From assembly GCA_016927905.1 (NCBI GenBank), contig JAFGLW010000001.1, forward strand, positions 62,001 to 126,000: a stretch of 64,000 nt of DNA, read 5' to 3'. Source of the stretch: a candidate division CSSED10-310 bacterium (GTDB lineage Bacteria; CSSED10-310; JAFGJC01). This document shows, in pieces, positions 55,135 to 63,866 of this stretch; the first letter of the stretch is position 1, and every line of letters begins with the position of its first letter. The notes beneath the pieces were generated by a model. That model was not told the DNA's origin and searched no databases. It saw only the letters and a program-made list of their open reading frames with translations. The position numbers and the translations under genes were made by a program.

Positions 55135-57000
55135 TTGAATCTTGTTTCCTGTCTTGCAGGAACTCCGGTCAAAGATCTGCGAGCCATCGCCGCTTTCAAC
55201 GGCATTGAAATCCCTGCCGGAACGAGTCGGAACGGATTGCATTCCATTCTCATCGGCAGGCTTTCAGACCGTGACTGGATAGCCCTTCAGATCGATAAAC
55301 TGGATTTCACCGAACGAGAAATACTGTACCAGCTCTTCATCGAAAACGGTGATATACCCGGGGAACGGCTGGCCAATATCTGGGGTGGGGATGATTCCGA
55401 AGCAAGCAGCCGATGGTTCTGGGGTCAGGATATTTCTCCCGGACTACCCACTCTGAGGATGAAAGGACTCGTTTTTCTGCTCCAGGACATGTCGGACGGC
55501 CAAGATCATTATGTTCTCCCCGATCCGGTCCTGGAAAACATGCCCGGGGAATCTCCTCCCGAATCGGTTTATCGTGGTTCTGCAGCTCCCTACAACTGCC
55601 TGACCTGGTCCACATCCATCCTGTCGGATATTTTCATTCTGATCCGTTACCTGGAGGAATACAAAGTCAGACCGCTTAAAGACGGTGGTCTGTCCAAACG
55701 TGACCTGCGTATTCTGGTCGATCGGATCAGCCGATACGATGGTTGTGTAAACCATGACTGGTACGCTTATCTCCGATTTATATACCGTTTCTGCCGGAAG
55801 TCGATGCTTCTGAAAGTTCGTCACAACCGCCTTCAGGTGGAGACGCGGTTTGCCCAATGGGTCAAAAAGGGTTCCATCGAACAGCTGATGGATTTATATC
55901 ATTCATGGCTCGAAGACGATGGATACGATGAATTCCGGAACATTTCCGATTTCCGCATCCTGTCGGCAGGACTGCGCAATCCCGCCCGAACGGCCCGCAA
56001 AACTGCGATGCGGATTATCGGTTCGTTTCAACCGGGGCGCTGGATACCCCTGAATGGTTTGCTCGAATATTTCCGGCAGACTCACCCGAGGTTTTTAAGG
56101 CCCATGCCGGATGACCGGCACTGGCGGGTGCAGATGGTCAGCGGGATGGCTGACCGGGAAAATGTGACCGGCTGGGACCTGCCGGAAACCCACATGATTT
56201 TGTTTTATATCTCCGGACCCCTGCTGTGGCTTGGCGCCATCACTCTGGGCATGGATCAGTCCGACAACCCGGATTCGATACTGATCAATCCGCTTGGAGA
56301 ATATATTTTCGGAAAAAGATCTCCCGACACCGAACTCCCTGAAACCGTTGCGGCCAACACAATCATCATCCAGCCGGATCACGAAATTCTGGTGCCTGAA
56401 AACGCGGTTCTGTCCATCCGGTACATGGTTGAAACATTCACAGAACTCGTGCTTTCCGGACCGATCAGCCGCTACCGAATATCCCGTAACTCGATTGCCG
56501 GCGGCCTGCTCCGCGGTCTGACCGTTCCCAGAATTCTGGATTTTCTCCAGTCCGTTTCCATCTCACCTGTCCCTCAGAATGTTCAGGCATCGATCGAATT
56601 TTGGGGTGAGCAGCACGGACGGGTGATGCTGAAACATGCTATCCTGCTTGAAACCCAGGACGCCTATCTGATGAAAGAACTCCTGATGCGTCCCGCAATC
56701 AGGCGCAAGTTACAGGACCAGATCGGCGCGACTCATGCAACGGTTCATGCGGGTAATCTCAACGCTTTACTTAAAGAAATAAAAAAGGCAGGATATATGC
56801 CGCGAATCTCAACTGAACTCATGCTTCAGTGGGAACCGGCGCCGATATCACTTCAGCTGACGAGGGAAACCGCCGAATCGTTGCTCAGAAACCTGGAAAC
56901 GATGAAATCGAATGATTCAACCGGTCCGGCGGCGGACAACATATCGGAGCTCGAAACGATAGCCGGGCAGTTAAGGAAGATATTGGAAACCCTGGAATAG
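55135..57000 (+). CDS. Helicase-associated domain protein (XPB/Ssl2 N-terminal-like)
   Basis: 621 residues, TTG start with GGAG 8 bases upstream. The C-terminal region (about 415-560) with TIIIQPDHEILVPENAVLSI and YRISRNSIAGGLLRGLTVPR matches the helicase XPB N-terminal-like domain (Helicase_C_3), a DNA-binding module in bacterial proteins that otherwise lack a helicase. The N-terminal ~400 residues are winged-helix-rich and unassigned. No helicase Walker motifs are present, so it is not a helicase itself. Function unknown, perhaps a DNA-binding regulator. Confidence 0.72.
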   Translation: MNLVSCLAGTPVKDLRAIAAFNGIEIPAGTSRNGLHSILIGRLSDRDWIALQIDKLDFTEREILYQLFIENGDIPGERLANIWGGDDSEASSRWFWGQDISPGLPTLRMKGLVFLLQDMSDGQDHYVLPDPVLENMPGESPPESVYRGSAAPYNCLTWSTSILSDIFILIRYLEEYKVRPLKDGGLSKRDLRILVDRISRYDGCVNHDWYAYLRFIYRFCRKSMLLKVRHNRLQVETRFAQWVKKGSIEQLMDLYHSWLEDDGYDEFRNISDFRILSAGLRNPARTARKTAMRIIGSFQPGRWIPLNGLLEYFRQTHPRFLRPMPDDRHWRVQMVSGMADRENVTGWDLPETHMILFYISGPLLWLGAITLGMDQSDNPDSILINPLGEYIFGKRSPDTELPETVAANTIIIQPDHEILVPENAVLSIRYMVETFTELVLSGPISRYRISRNSIAGGLLRGLTVPRILDFLQSVSISPVPQNVQASIEFWGEQHGRVMLKHAILLETQDAYLMKELLMRPAIRRKLQDQIGATHATVHAGNLNALLKEIKKAGYMPRISTELMLQWEPAPISLQLTRETAESLLRNLETMKSNDSTGPAADNISELETIAGQLRKILETLE

Positions 57001-57031
57001 GCGATCGCAATGATGATGAAAGGAGTGTGAC

Positions 57032-57619
57032 ATGGTTTGGATGCAATCCGGATTTTCCGGTCGGACAGGTTTATGTCTGCTGTTGCTGCTGGCGATGGCG
57101 GCACCCGCGCTGGCAGCTAAACCTCCCCTTTTTGAGCTCAAGACCCTGGACGGCGCGATCTACCGCTTGAGTGATGATCTCGGGGAAGCGGTCATCATTT
57201 TCGACTTCTGGGCGACCTGGTGCAAACCGTGCCTCAGGGAGATGCCCCATATCAACCAGATTTATGAACGGTTCAAAGACAGAGGATTGCGAGCCTACGC
57301 GGTTTCAATTGATGAAGCGGCGTCTAAATCAAAGATCGCACCCACCATCAAACGTTACAAGTTCACACTCCCGGTTCTCGTGGATGAAAACCAGTCCGTC
57401 ATCCGGAAATACAATCCCAGCAAGAATGTTCCCTATCTTGTGATTATCGGCAAAGACGGTGAAATCCTCCGTGAATTCAATGGTTATAAACCCGGAGATG
57501 AAAAGCTTGTGGAGGAAATCGTGGAGAAAGCGTGCTCGGACTCGACCGGATTCAAACCGGTTGAGTCAACGGAGCGGAACCGGGATGAATCTGGAACGAC
57601 GGGGATTTCAAGTCCATGA
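57032..57619 (+). CDS. TlpA/ResA-like periplasmic thioredoxin
   Basis: 195 residues, AAAGGAG ahead of the ATG. A signal peptide (about 10-29) is followed by a thioredoxin fold with WATWCKPCLREM (CxxC) and PYLVIIGKDGEILREF (cis-Pro loop preceding). TlpA-type proteins reduce disulfides for cytochrome c or membrane protein maturation. The stop overlaps the outer-membrane protein gene by 4 bases, suggesting it serves that partner. Confidence 0.9.
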   Translation: MVWMQSGFSGRTGLCLLLLLAMAAPALAAKPPLFELKTLDGAIYRLSDDLGEAVIIFDFWATWCKPCLREMPHINQIYERFKDRGLRAYAVSIDEAASKSKIAPTIKRYKFTLPVLVDENQSVIRKYNPSKNVPYLVIIGKDGEILREFNGYKPGDEKLVEEIVEKACSDSTGFKPVESTERNRDESGTTGISSP

Positions 57620-59178
57620 AACACACGGTTTTATCTTCTATCGCCATCATTGCGGTATTGCTTCTTCCCTTCCCGTCCCATGCGGGAATGTTCGAAGGAT
57701 TCAATTTTTCCGGCACGTTCGAATCGGTTTACTGGTCTCACGATCCTGATGACTGGACTGAAGATGTCGATCCACTCTACGACGGGCCGTATACATCTCT
57801 GGAAAACAATCTGAGCCTGCTTGTGGATTGGAAAAAATGGTTTGCCGAGATTCGTCTTCGAAGCATGATCTACGATGATCCGATCCACTACGATCCCCGC
57901 ACCCGGGAACACGAAACGGATCTGGAGATTTTCAAGGCGACGGCGGGCTATCGACACAATCGATTCACGATCACCGCGGGTGATTTTTACAAATCGATTG
58001 CTCACGGAATAGCCATGTATGTCCAGGAGGACAAGGAGCTGAACATTGACCGGACGCTTCGGGGGGGTATGCTGGAGGTTCCGACAGCCCATCTGGATAT
58101 CACGGTTTTCGGTGGTGATATCCGCTGGTATAAATTCCGGGATGAAATTCGCGAGAAGATATTCGATGAATTCAAAATCGAGGACAGGATTGTGGGCGGC
58201 CGCCTGCTGGGAAAACTCCCTTTCGGCATTGATGTGGGCGCTACTTATACGCGGGCCAGGATATACGAAGTTATCAGAGACGAACTGGAATCCGAGGATG
58301 TGACGGTTTCGGGAGGGGATCTTGCCATCCGGGGGCTGTTGAGCGGCAGGCTGGATTTTTACACCGAGTATGCCCGTTTGAACTGGGATGAGGATGAACC
58401 GTTCGGAAACAACGTGGAAGACGGTGAAGCTATATATGCCAGTATCACGGCATATACCGGCGGTTTCACCATCCTGACCGAGTACAAGGACTACGATTAT
58501 TGGGAATACCGTTACACCCGTCCCCCGACTGCTGACCGGGATGACGAGGAAGCCGATATCTACGACATTCGCGGTTTCAGGCTGAAAATCGATTATTTCC
58601 TGCCGTCGACCAATACGCTGATCTATATTTCGGGCGGCCGATTCGACAACCACGCACATGAATCGTCCTATCAAATCGTAACCCGTAACCGGATCGATCA
58701 CATTTACGGCGGGATCGAGCAGACATGGGACAAATTGTATGTGCATCTCACCTACGGCAACAAGGAATACAAGACACTCAATGAAACGCACCGTCACGGA
58801 ACCGGGGATTTCGTTTACAATATCACCACCAGGCACAGCCTGAATCTGTTTTACGAATACAAGTACACCGGAAACGAGGATCGGGACGCCGGTCAGATAA
58901 TTGCCGAAAAGGACGAACATAAAAGCTATCTCACGTATTCGGTGAGTCCCTGGTTTGCCTTGAGCATCCATTACAACAAACATGTCATCGCGCAGCGCAA
59001 CCGGCCTGATGAGAAGGATAACTGGGTTGCATGTGAGGCTGTGGTGACCCCCATTTCAGCGTTGTCGCTTTCGCTGATGTACGGGGAATTGCCGCCGGGA
59101 TTGATCTGCAGTGGCGGTCAATGCCGGATTGTACCGGCTTTCGAGGGTATCCAGGCGATGCTCACCTATCGTTTCTAG
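57616..59178 (+). CDS. Outer-membrane beta-barrel protein (DUF6029-like)
   Basis: 520 residues: signal peptide (about 1-23), then alternating amphipathic strands (e.g. FAEIRLRSMIYDD, LYVHLTYGNKEYKTL) to a terminal LTYRF, whose final Phe is the outer-membrane insertion signal. It contains a Cys pair near the C-terminus in CSGGQC, which the co-transcribed TlpA could act on. DUF6029-type barrels are uncharacterised. It is followed by 4 bases before the next ATG. Confidence 0.75.
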   Translation: MKHTVLSSIAIIAVLLLPFPSHAGMFEGFNFSGTFESVYWSHDPDDWTEDVDPLYDGPYTSLENNLSLLVDWKKWFAEIRLRSMIYDDPIHYDPRTREHETDLEIFKATAGYRHNRFTITAGDFYKSIAHGIAMYVQEDKELNIDRTLRGGMLEVPTAHLDITVFGGDIRWYKFRDEIREKIFDEFKIEDRIVGGRLLGKLPFGIDVGATYTRARIYEVIRDELESEDVTVSGGDLAIRGLLSGRLDFYTEYARLNWDEDEPFGNNVEDGEAIYASITAYTGGFTILTEYKDYDYWEYRYTRPPTADRDDEEADIYDIRGFRLKIDYFLPSTNTLIYISGGRFDNHAHESSYQIVTRNRIDHIYGGIEQTWDKLYVHLTYGNKEYKTLNETHRHGTGDFVYNITTRHSLNLFYEYKYTGNEDRDAGQIIAEKDEHKSYLTYSVSPWFALSIHYNKHVIAQRNRPDEKDNWVACEAVVTPISALSLSLMYGELPPGLICSGGQCRIVPAFEGIQAMLTYRF

Positions 59179-59182
59179 ACCG

Positions 59183-60136
59183 ATGAAACTGATCCGGTGT
59201 GCCCCATCGGACATTTCAACCGTCGGGGATCACTATAGGCTGTCCCTTTCAAGCCGGGAAGAGCGTTCCCGTGCCGTCCGGGATAAGATTGAATCCATAA
59301 CCTGCCCGGTTATTGTCACCAGCGCCGTGAACCCGATCCTGCTGCACGGATTCAGAACCCTGGAGATTTCCCTGAAATCCAGCCGGGCATCCATTCCCGC
59401 CCTGGCTCTATTTTCAGGTGATGTCACCCGGGAACAGTGCTGGAACGCAGTCTGGTCAATCGTTTCCCGACTTAGATACTCCCAGCTTGAAATCGCCTGG
59501 GGATTTGCCAAGTATGTCGCCGCAACCGGGATCGAACCGGTTGCGGCAGCCGCTGCCTTACCGGACGTTTTCGAGCATCTCAACCCGACGGACCTGGTGG
59601 ATGTCGGACGACTGCCGAGACGCTTCCTTGCCCGGTTGAACCGTTCGGGTGCGGACCTTAAAACAGCCCGGATTTTTACTGCAATGAATCCGAATTTCAG
59701 AAGAATATTCCTGATTGTCTCCCGTATGGCCGGTCACCTGAGTCATACCCGGATGATCCTTCTGAAAAACTGTCTGCTGCAACTGTCCATTCCGTTCGCC
59801 GAACGGCCGGAAACGATGCTGAAATCGACGGGCGCACGAATGATACTGCTCGATGCCGATCTGACACCCGAACAGAAAGGGCAGCGGATACTGAATTGTT
59901 TCCTGGCAAAACGATTTCCTGAAAAAACCGGTTTTACTGACCGGTTTTCGACCCTTGCCGCCCATTTGGATCTGCCCCGGAACATCGTGTTGAATCCGCC
60001 TCCGGAGTTCGAGGGCAACTGGATCGATCTTCGACTTCGTATCAAAACTCCCGCGGACCTGAATCAGGCGATCGGAATTCTCGCGGGCCGGGCGGCGGAA
60101 ATCATCCAGCTGCTGGAACTGTTTGAAGGTGAGTAA
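59183..60136 (+). CDS. ParB-like protein adjacent to SPL-family radical SAM protein (tentative)
   Basis: 317 residues, ATG 59183, 4 bases after the barrel gene. HGFRTLEISLKSSRASIPAL resembles the ParB segment with GHRRLEAAK. RYSQLEIAWGFAKYVAATGI resembles the ParB helical pair, and LDVGRLPRRFLARL-like repeats follow. There is no signal peptide. The match is weak and I would not name it firmly. It overlaps the SPL-like gene by 14 bases, so the two probably act together. Confidence 0.42.
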   Translation: MKLIRCAPSDISTVGDHYRLSLSSREERSRAVRDKIESITCPVIVTSAVNPILLHGFRTLEISLKSSRASIPALALFSGDVTREQCWNAVWSIVSRLRYSQLEIAWGFAKYVAATGIEPVAAAAALPDVFEHLNPTDLVDVGRLPRRFLARLNRSGADLKTARIFTAMNPNFRRIFLIVSRMAGHLSHTRMILLKNCLLQLSIPFAERPETMLKSTGARMILLDADLTPEQKGQRILNCFLAKRFPEKTGFTDRFSTLAAHLDLPRNIVLNPPPEFEGNWIDLRLRIKTPADLNQAIGILAGRAAEIIQLLELFEGE

Positions 60137-61175
60137 CTCAGGGTTGTTTACAGAGATTTTAATTGATGAAAGCGTTCTGGACCTGGATATGGTGAAACAG
60201 ATCCGGGAGCTTTTAAGAGCTGTTCCCGCCCGGATTATTTCGGAGCAGGAATCTCTGCACCGCCTGCGTGGATATCATTCCGGCTCGCGGGATCTGCCCT
60301 CCGCCAAGCGGACTCTGCTGATCACCCGGAACCGCGGAAAATTTTTCAAGAGGCTGGAGAATCCGGATGCTGTTTTTGACCCGGACCGGGCCCGGTCGTA
60401 CCGGTTCGAGCTGTTTCAGGGTTGCCCCATGGATTGCCGCTATTGTTTCTGCCAGTCATATCTGCAGTGCCAGCACACGGTGATTCATGCCAACCTGGAT
60501 GACGCCCGGGATGAATGGATCCAAGACACTCAAATGAGCATTTGCGTCACAGGTGATATCTCGGACAGTTTATGCCTGGCTGAAACATCAGTTCCCGTCT
60601 ACCGCAAGCTGGAGAATCTGTTTTCATCCGTCATGTGGGAATTGCGGACGAAACTGCCTTTTCCCCATTCATGGGATCTTTCTCCGAGCCGCTTCCTTCT
60701 GGGCTGGTCACTCGGACCGGCGCATTCCATTTCCGTGAATGAACCGGGCACGGCTACCCTGAATCGACGCCTTGCCGATATTTCCCGGATGCTCGAACTG
60801 GGCTACACCTGCCGGATACGACTGGACCCGATCCAACCGGCCGGAGGGGATTACCAGGGTTATCGACAGCTGTTCCAATCGATGAAACGTCTGTTTCGCG
60901 GCAATACTCCCGATATGTTTATCCTGGGCAGTTATAAATTTTCTCCGGATCTGCTCGAAACGGTTCGAAACAGGTTTCCCGGTTCGTCACTGATCCGGGA
61001 GGAATGGACCCGGTCGGCAGACGGCAAACTCAGACCTTTCCGATCCGTCCGACTCGCCGCTTACCGCCAGGTTATTTCTCTGATCAAACGCTTCTTTCCG
61101 GGTGTCTCGGTAAGACTCAGCATGGAACCTCAATGGGTGTGGGATGTTCTTGATCTGTGCGATTCAAATATTTAA
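60123..61175 (+). CDS. Spore photoproduct lyase-like radical SAM protein
   Basis: 350 residues, TTG start at 60123 or GTG at 60129. The radical SAM Cys motif is FQGCPMDCRYCFCQ (CxxxCxxC). SICVTGDISDSLCLAET and the C-terminal VSVRLSMEPQWVWDV match the SPL-family group. True spore photoproduct lyases repair UV-thymine dimers in endospores, but many non-sporulating bacteria have SPL-like paralogues, and nothing else here indicates sporulation. The partner gene overlaps by 14 bases. Confidence 0.8.
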   Translation: MKVSNSGLFTEILIDESVLDLDMVKQIRELLRAVPARIISEQESLHRLRGYHSGSRDLPSAKRTLLITRNRGKFFKRLENPDAVFDPDRARSYRFELFQGCPMDCRYCFCQSYLQCQHTVIHANLDDARDEWIQDTQMSICVTGDISDSLCLAETSVPVYRKLENLFSSVMWELRTKLPFPHSWDLSPSRFLLGWSLGPAHSISVNEPGTATLNRRLADISRMLELGYTCRIRLDPIQPAGGDYQGYRQLFQSMKRLFRGNTPDMFILGSYKFSPDLLETVRNRFPGSSLIREEWTRSADGKLRPFRSVRLAAYRQVISLIKRFFPGVSVRLSMEPQWVWDVLDLCDSNI

Positions 61176-61221
61176 ACCAATTCCTCGATGAGATGATCCA
61201 ATAGTTGAGGAAGGCAGACAA

Positions 61222-61779
61222 TTGGAGCTGGTTTTGAATGAAACAGAGATAATCAATCGGGCGAAAAAGGGTGATCCCGCCGCTTTCAACCGGTTGGTGA
61301 ACAGCCATATGCCTTATATCCGGTCGCTCGTGAATAGTATCGTTCGGGACAAGGCGGACGCGGACGATATCACACAGGAGGTTTTCATCCGGGCATACCG
61401 GTATTTCGGGACATTCCGCGGTTCGGTAAAATTCAAAACCTGGCTTTACCGTATTGCGGTCAATCAATCGATGCGGGCTTTGAAAAAACGGAATCAGAGG
61501 ACTCACAAAGAAATAACAGACGAACCGAACACTATTGCCGATCCGTCGGAAACAGCCCTGGAAATGGTTATCCGGAAAGATCAGATGGATCGAATAAGCC
61601 GCATGATTTCAGATCTGCCAAAGAAGCAGAAAGCGGTTTTGCTTCTCCGCGTGAATCAGGATCTGCCTTTTCACGAAATCGCCCGGATCATGCGCAGGAG
61701 TGTTGGAGCGGTGAAGGCCAATTATTTTCATGCCGTCCAGAAACTTCAGGCTTCGGCAACCAAGGAGGTTTCGTCATGA
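61222..61779 (+). CDS. ECF-type RNA polymerase sigma factor
   Basis: 185 residues, TTG start with AGGAAGG 7 bases upstream. Region 2 is ADDITQEVFIRAYRYFGTF and KFKTWLYRIAVNQSMR; region 4 is LPKKQKAVLLLRVNQDLPF followed by HEIARIMRRSVGAVKANYFH. It overlaps the anti-sigma gene by 4 bases, the standard ECF pair, and likely responds to envelope stress given the Spy-like third gene. Confidence 0.93.
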   Translation: MELVLNETEIINRAKKGDPAAFNRLVNSHMPYIRSLVNSIVRDKADADDITQEVFIRAYRYFGTFRGSVKFKTWLYRIAVNQSMRALKKRNQRTHKEITDEPNTIADPSETALEMVIRKDQMDRISRMISDLPKKQKAVLLLRVNQDLPFHEIARIMRRSVGAVKANYFHAVQKLQASATKEVSS

Positions 61780-62384
61780 AGAATCCATGTCGTTACCTGG
61801 AAAAACAACTGGGAAAGGGTCATTTTGGAGAGGATCTGTCCGATCTGCCTGAAAATGTCCGGAAACATCTGGCCCATTGTGCCCGGTGTGAAAAAAAATT
61901 CAGCTCTCTGATCCATCTGGAGGCGGAGCTGCGTCGAATGGGGAAAAATCAGACCAGTCCTGAATCATTCCGGATGCTTAAATCAAAGATATCCGCCGGC
62001 ATTGAAACCGGAAGATTCAAACCCGGCATTCCGGTCTCCTGGAAACCGATCCCCTTGACCTTGGTTGTTCTGGCTGTTCTTGTCCTGGTGGTTCTGATTC
62101 ACCGTCAACCAACGGGCGAACCGATCACGGAAACATCGCTGGCTCTTAAGGTGGATCAGGAGATGATCGAGGAGATCATGATCGATACGGCTGACTGGAA
62201 TCAGATGGATACGGATTCCTTCGCATCAGCCCTGCTGGCCCAATTCAGTGACGAACAGCTCGATGTGATTCTGAAACAAACCGAGATTCCCGACATGGAA
62301 TGGCTGTATTCGGATGATGGCGCTGAATATCTGGATCAATTCACCCAATCCGACTGGGATGAATTACGGAGGTTTTTATCATGA
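61776..62384 (+). CDS. Anti-sigma factor with zinc-binding ZAS-like motif
   Basis: 202 residues. The N-terminal HLAHCARCEKKF gives the HxxxCxxC zinc signature of anti-sigma domains, and one membrane helix follows (PLTLVVLAVLVLVVLIH, about 91-108). The ~95-residue extracytoplasmic part is acidic. It sequesters the preceding sigma factor at the inner membrane until a signal releases it. It overlaps the Spy-like gene by 4 bases. Confidence 0.87.
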   Translation: MKNPCRYLEKQLGKGHFGEDLSDLPENVRKHLAHCARCEKKFSSLIHLEAELRRMGKNQTSPESFRMLKSKISAGIETGRFKPGIPVSWKPIPLTLVVLAVLVLVVLIHRQPTGEPITETSLALKVDQEMIEEIMIDTADWNQMDTDSFASALLAQFSDEQLDVILKQTEIPDMEWLYSDDGAEYLDQFTQSDWDELRRFLS

Positions 62385-62926
62385 ACAATAAACGGATCAT
62401 TGCATCGGTTCTCATGATATCTGCGGGATTGATTTCTCCGATGATATCCAATGCCCAGGAAATTCCGCCACGGGAACCCATGTTCGGGGATAAGGATGAC
62501 GAAGCGGTCCGGATGATGGATACTTTGAAGATCTGGAAGATCACCGAGGAGCTGAATGTCGATGAAAAACTAGCCGATAAACTGTTTCCCCGGATCCGGA
62601 CACTGGAGAATGCGCGCAAAGAATTCCACCGGGCCCGAATGGAATCGGTAATACATTTGAAATCTCTTGTCGATACTGGAGTCGAACCCGGAGAACTGGA
62701 AAAGGCGGTACGGGGGCACATGGATCTGATAAGTGCTTTCGAAAAGAAGATTTCGGAACAGATCTTGAGCGTTCTATCTCTGCTGACTCCGGAACAACAG
62801 GCCAGGTACCTGATCCTGGATGATGACTTCCCGCGAAAAATCCGGGATTTCATGAAACAACACCGGCGGCAGCGGTTTCAAGAACGCGTTCATCCCGGCC
62901 GGGTGCCACCGGAGGAAATCCTTTAA
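62381..62926 (+). CDS. Periplasmic Spy/CpxP-like protein
   Basis: 181 residues: signal peptide (about 1-25), then a helical region with coiled-coil character and LTPEQQARYLILDDDF, the LTxxQ-type motif of the Spy/CpxP/CnrX fold. Such proteins are ATP-independent chaperones or stress sensors. Being third in the sigma/anti-sigma operon, it may sense the signal that frees the sigma factor. Confidence 0.72.
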   Translation: MNNKRIIASVLMISAGLISPMISNAQEIPPREPMFGDKDDEAVRMMDTLKIWKITEELNVDEKLADKLFPRIRTLENARKEFHRARMESVIHLKSLVDTGVEPGELEKAVRGHMDLISAFEKKISEQILSVLSLLTPEQQARYLILDDDFPRKIRDFMKQHRRQRFQERVHPGRVPPEEIL

Positions 62927-62942
62927 AATATCTCTTCCGGCC

Positions 62943-63266
62943 TCAGAAACCGAATTTCTCGAGATCAATGCGCCCGTTGGAATCGAAAATTATTCCTTCG
63001 TTTTCGAGAAGTTCCCGCTGCAGATCACAGGATTCACCTCCCGACCTGACACTGATGAATCCCCTGCTGTTGACCACGCGGTGCCACGGGATTTTGGATG
63101 ATTCGGTCACGGCAGCCATGGCATAACCGACCATCCGGGCAGTGCATCCTCCGGCGATGGATGCGATTTGCCCGTATGTGGCCACCCTGCCCGGTGGAAT
63201 CGACCGGACGATATCGTGGATGCGTTGAATATAATCTAATTTCCCGCCGTTCCAGCTTCTCCGCAT
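62943..63266 (-). CDS. Alkyltransferase-like DNA-repair protein (ATL)
   Basis: 107 residues, the C-terminal DNA-binding domain of O6-alkylguanine transferase only. The alkyl-acceptor motif PCHR is PWHRVVNSRG here, so it cannot accept the alkyl group; ATL proteins instead flag O6-alkylguanine for nucleotide excision repair. IPPGRVATYGQIASIAGG and MVGYAMAAV match the family. uvrA, its functional partner pathway, is also in the window. Confidence 0.9.
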   Translation of the reverse strand: MRRSWNGGKLDYIQRIHDIVRSIPPGRVATYGQIASIAGGCTARMVGYAMAAVTESSKIPWHRVVNSRGFISVRSGGESCDLQRELLENEGIIFDSNGRIDLEKFGF

Positions 63267-63410
63267 TCAGCCTCCCGCACAGATCAGAATACAAACATGG
63301 ATCCATCCATGCAACCGATTCAGTTCAAATTCCAGAATGCTCATCGCTCCTTGATTTTTTAACGCGTTTGAGACAATCTCTAATATAGCCTGAAACCGGG
63401 GGAACCCCAC

Positions 63411-63854
63411 ATGAAAAGACATCGAAACTTCACACACACTTTCGTTATCCGGATTGCTCTATTACTTTCCGCATGCCCGGTCTGGGGACAGATCGACACT
63501 CCGGTTCAGGATTTTAGCAATTTATCGGCCGGCTCATCCCGATACTGGACCGATGTTCCGATTTTTCCGGATACCGAAGAACTCGGGACCGATATCGGGA
63601 AGGTGCACCCCGGGTACCACAGGATGGAAATCAGGCGGTATCTTTCCGATTCAAAACCGGCCAAGATTTTTTCATATTTCCGGAATCAGATGGTTCATTA
63701 CCAATGGACGCTTCATTCGTCCCATGAAATGAACGGCAGGTATTACACCGCCTGGAAAAAAAACGGCGGCGATCCGATGGTATGGATCAAGATACGCGAG
63801 ACCCGCTACAACCGGTCATTGATCGAGATAATCCGGGTTGAAGGCAGACGGTAG
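63411..63854 (+). CDS. Secreted protein of unknown function
   Basis: 147 residues. A signal peptide (about 1-27, ending ACPVWGQ) is followed by a small alpha/beta domain with DVPIFPDTEELG and a Y-x-x-A-W-K-like end (YYTAWKKNGGDPMVWIKIRE). I recognise no family. It is transcribed away from the ATL gene; no clear promoter was assigned. Confidence 0.6.
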   Translation: MKRHRNFTHTFVIRIALLLSACPVWGQIDTPVQDFSNLSAGSSRYWTDVPIFPDTEELGTDIGKVHPGYHRMEIRRYLSDSKPAKIFSYFRNQMVHYQWTLHSSHEMNGRYYTAWKKNGGDPMVWIKIRETRYNRSLIEIIRVEGRR

Positions 63855-63866
63855 GGTATAACATCT

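Noticed and set aside
57631-58983. 450-codon open frame on the minus strand, opposite the barrel gene
   Set aside because: It shows no recognisable motifs and lies wholly inside a well-supported gene with a signal peptide and terminal Phe. It is a by-product of codon bias.
60123-61175. Evidence for endospore formation from the SPL-like gene
   Set aside because: SPL-like paralogues occur in many non-sporulating bacteria and no other sporulation gene is present in the window.
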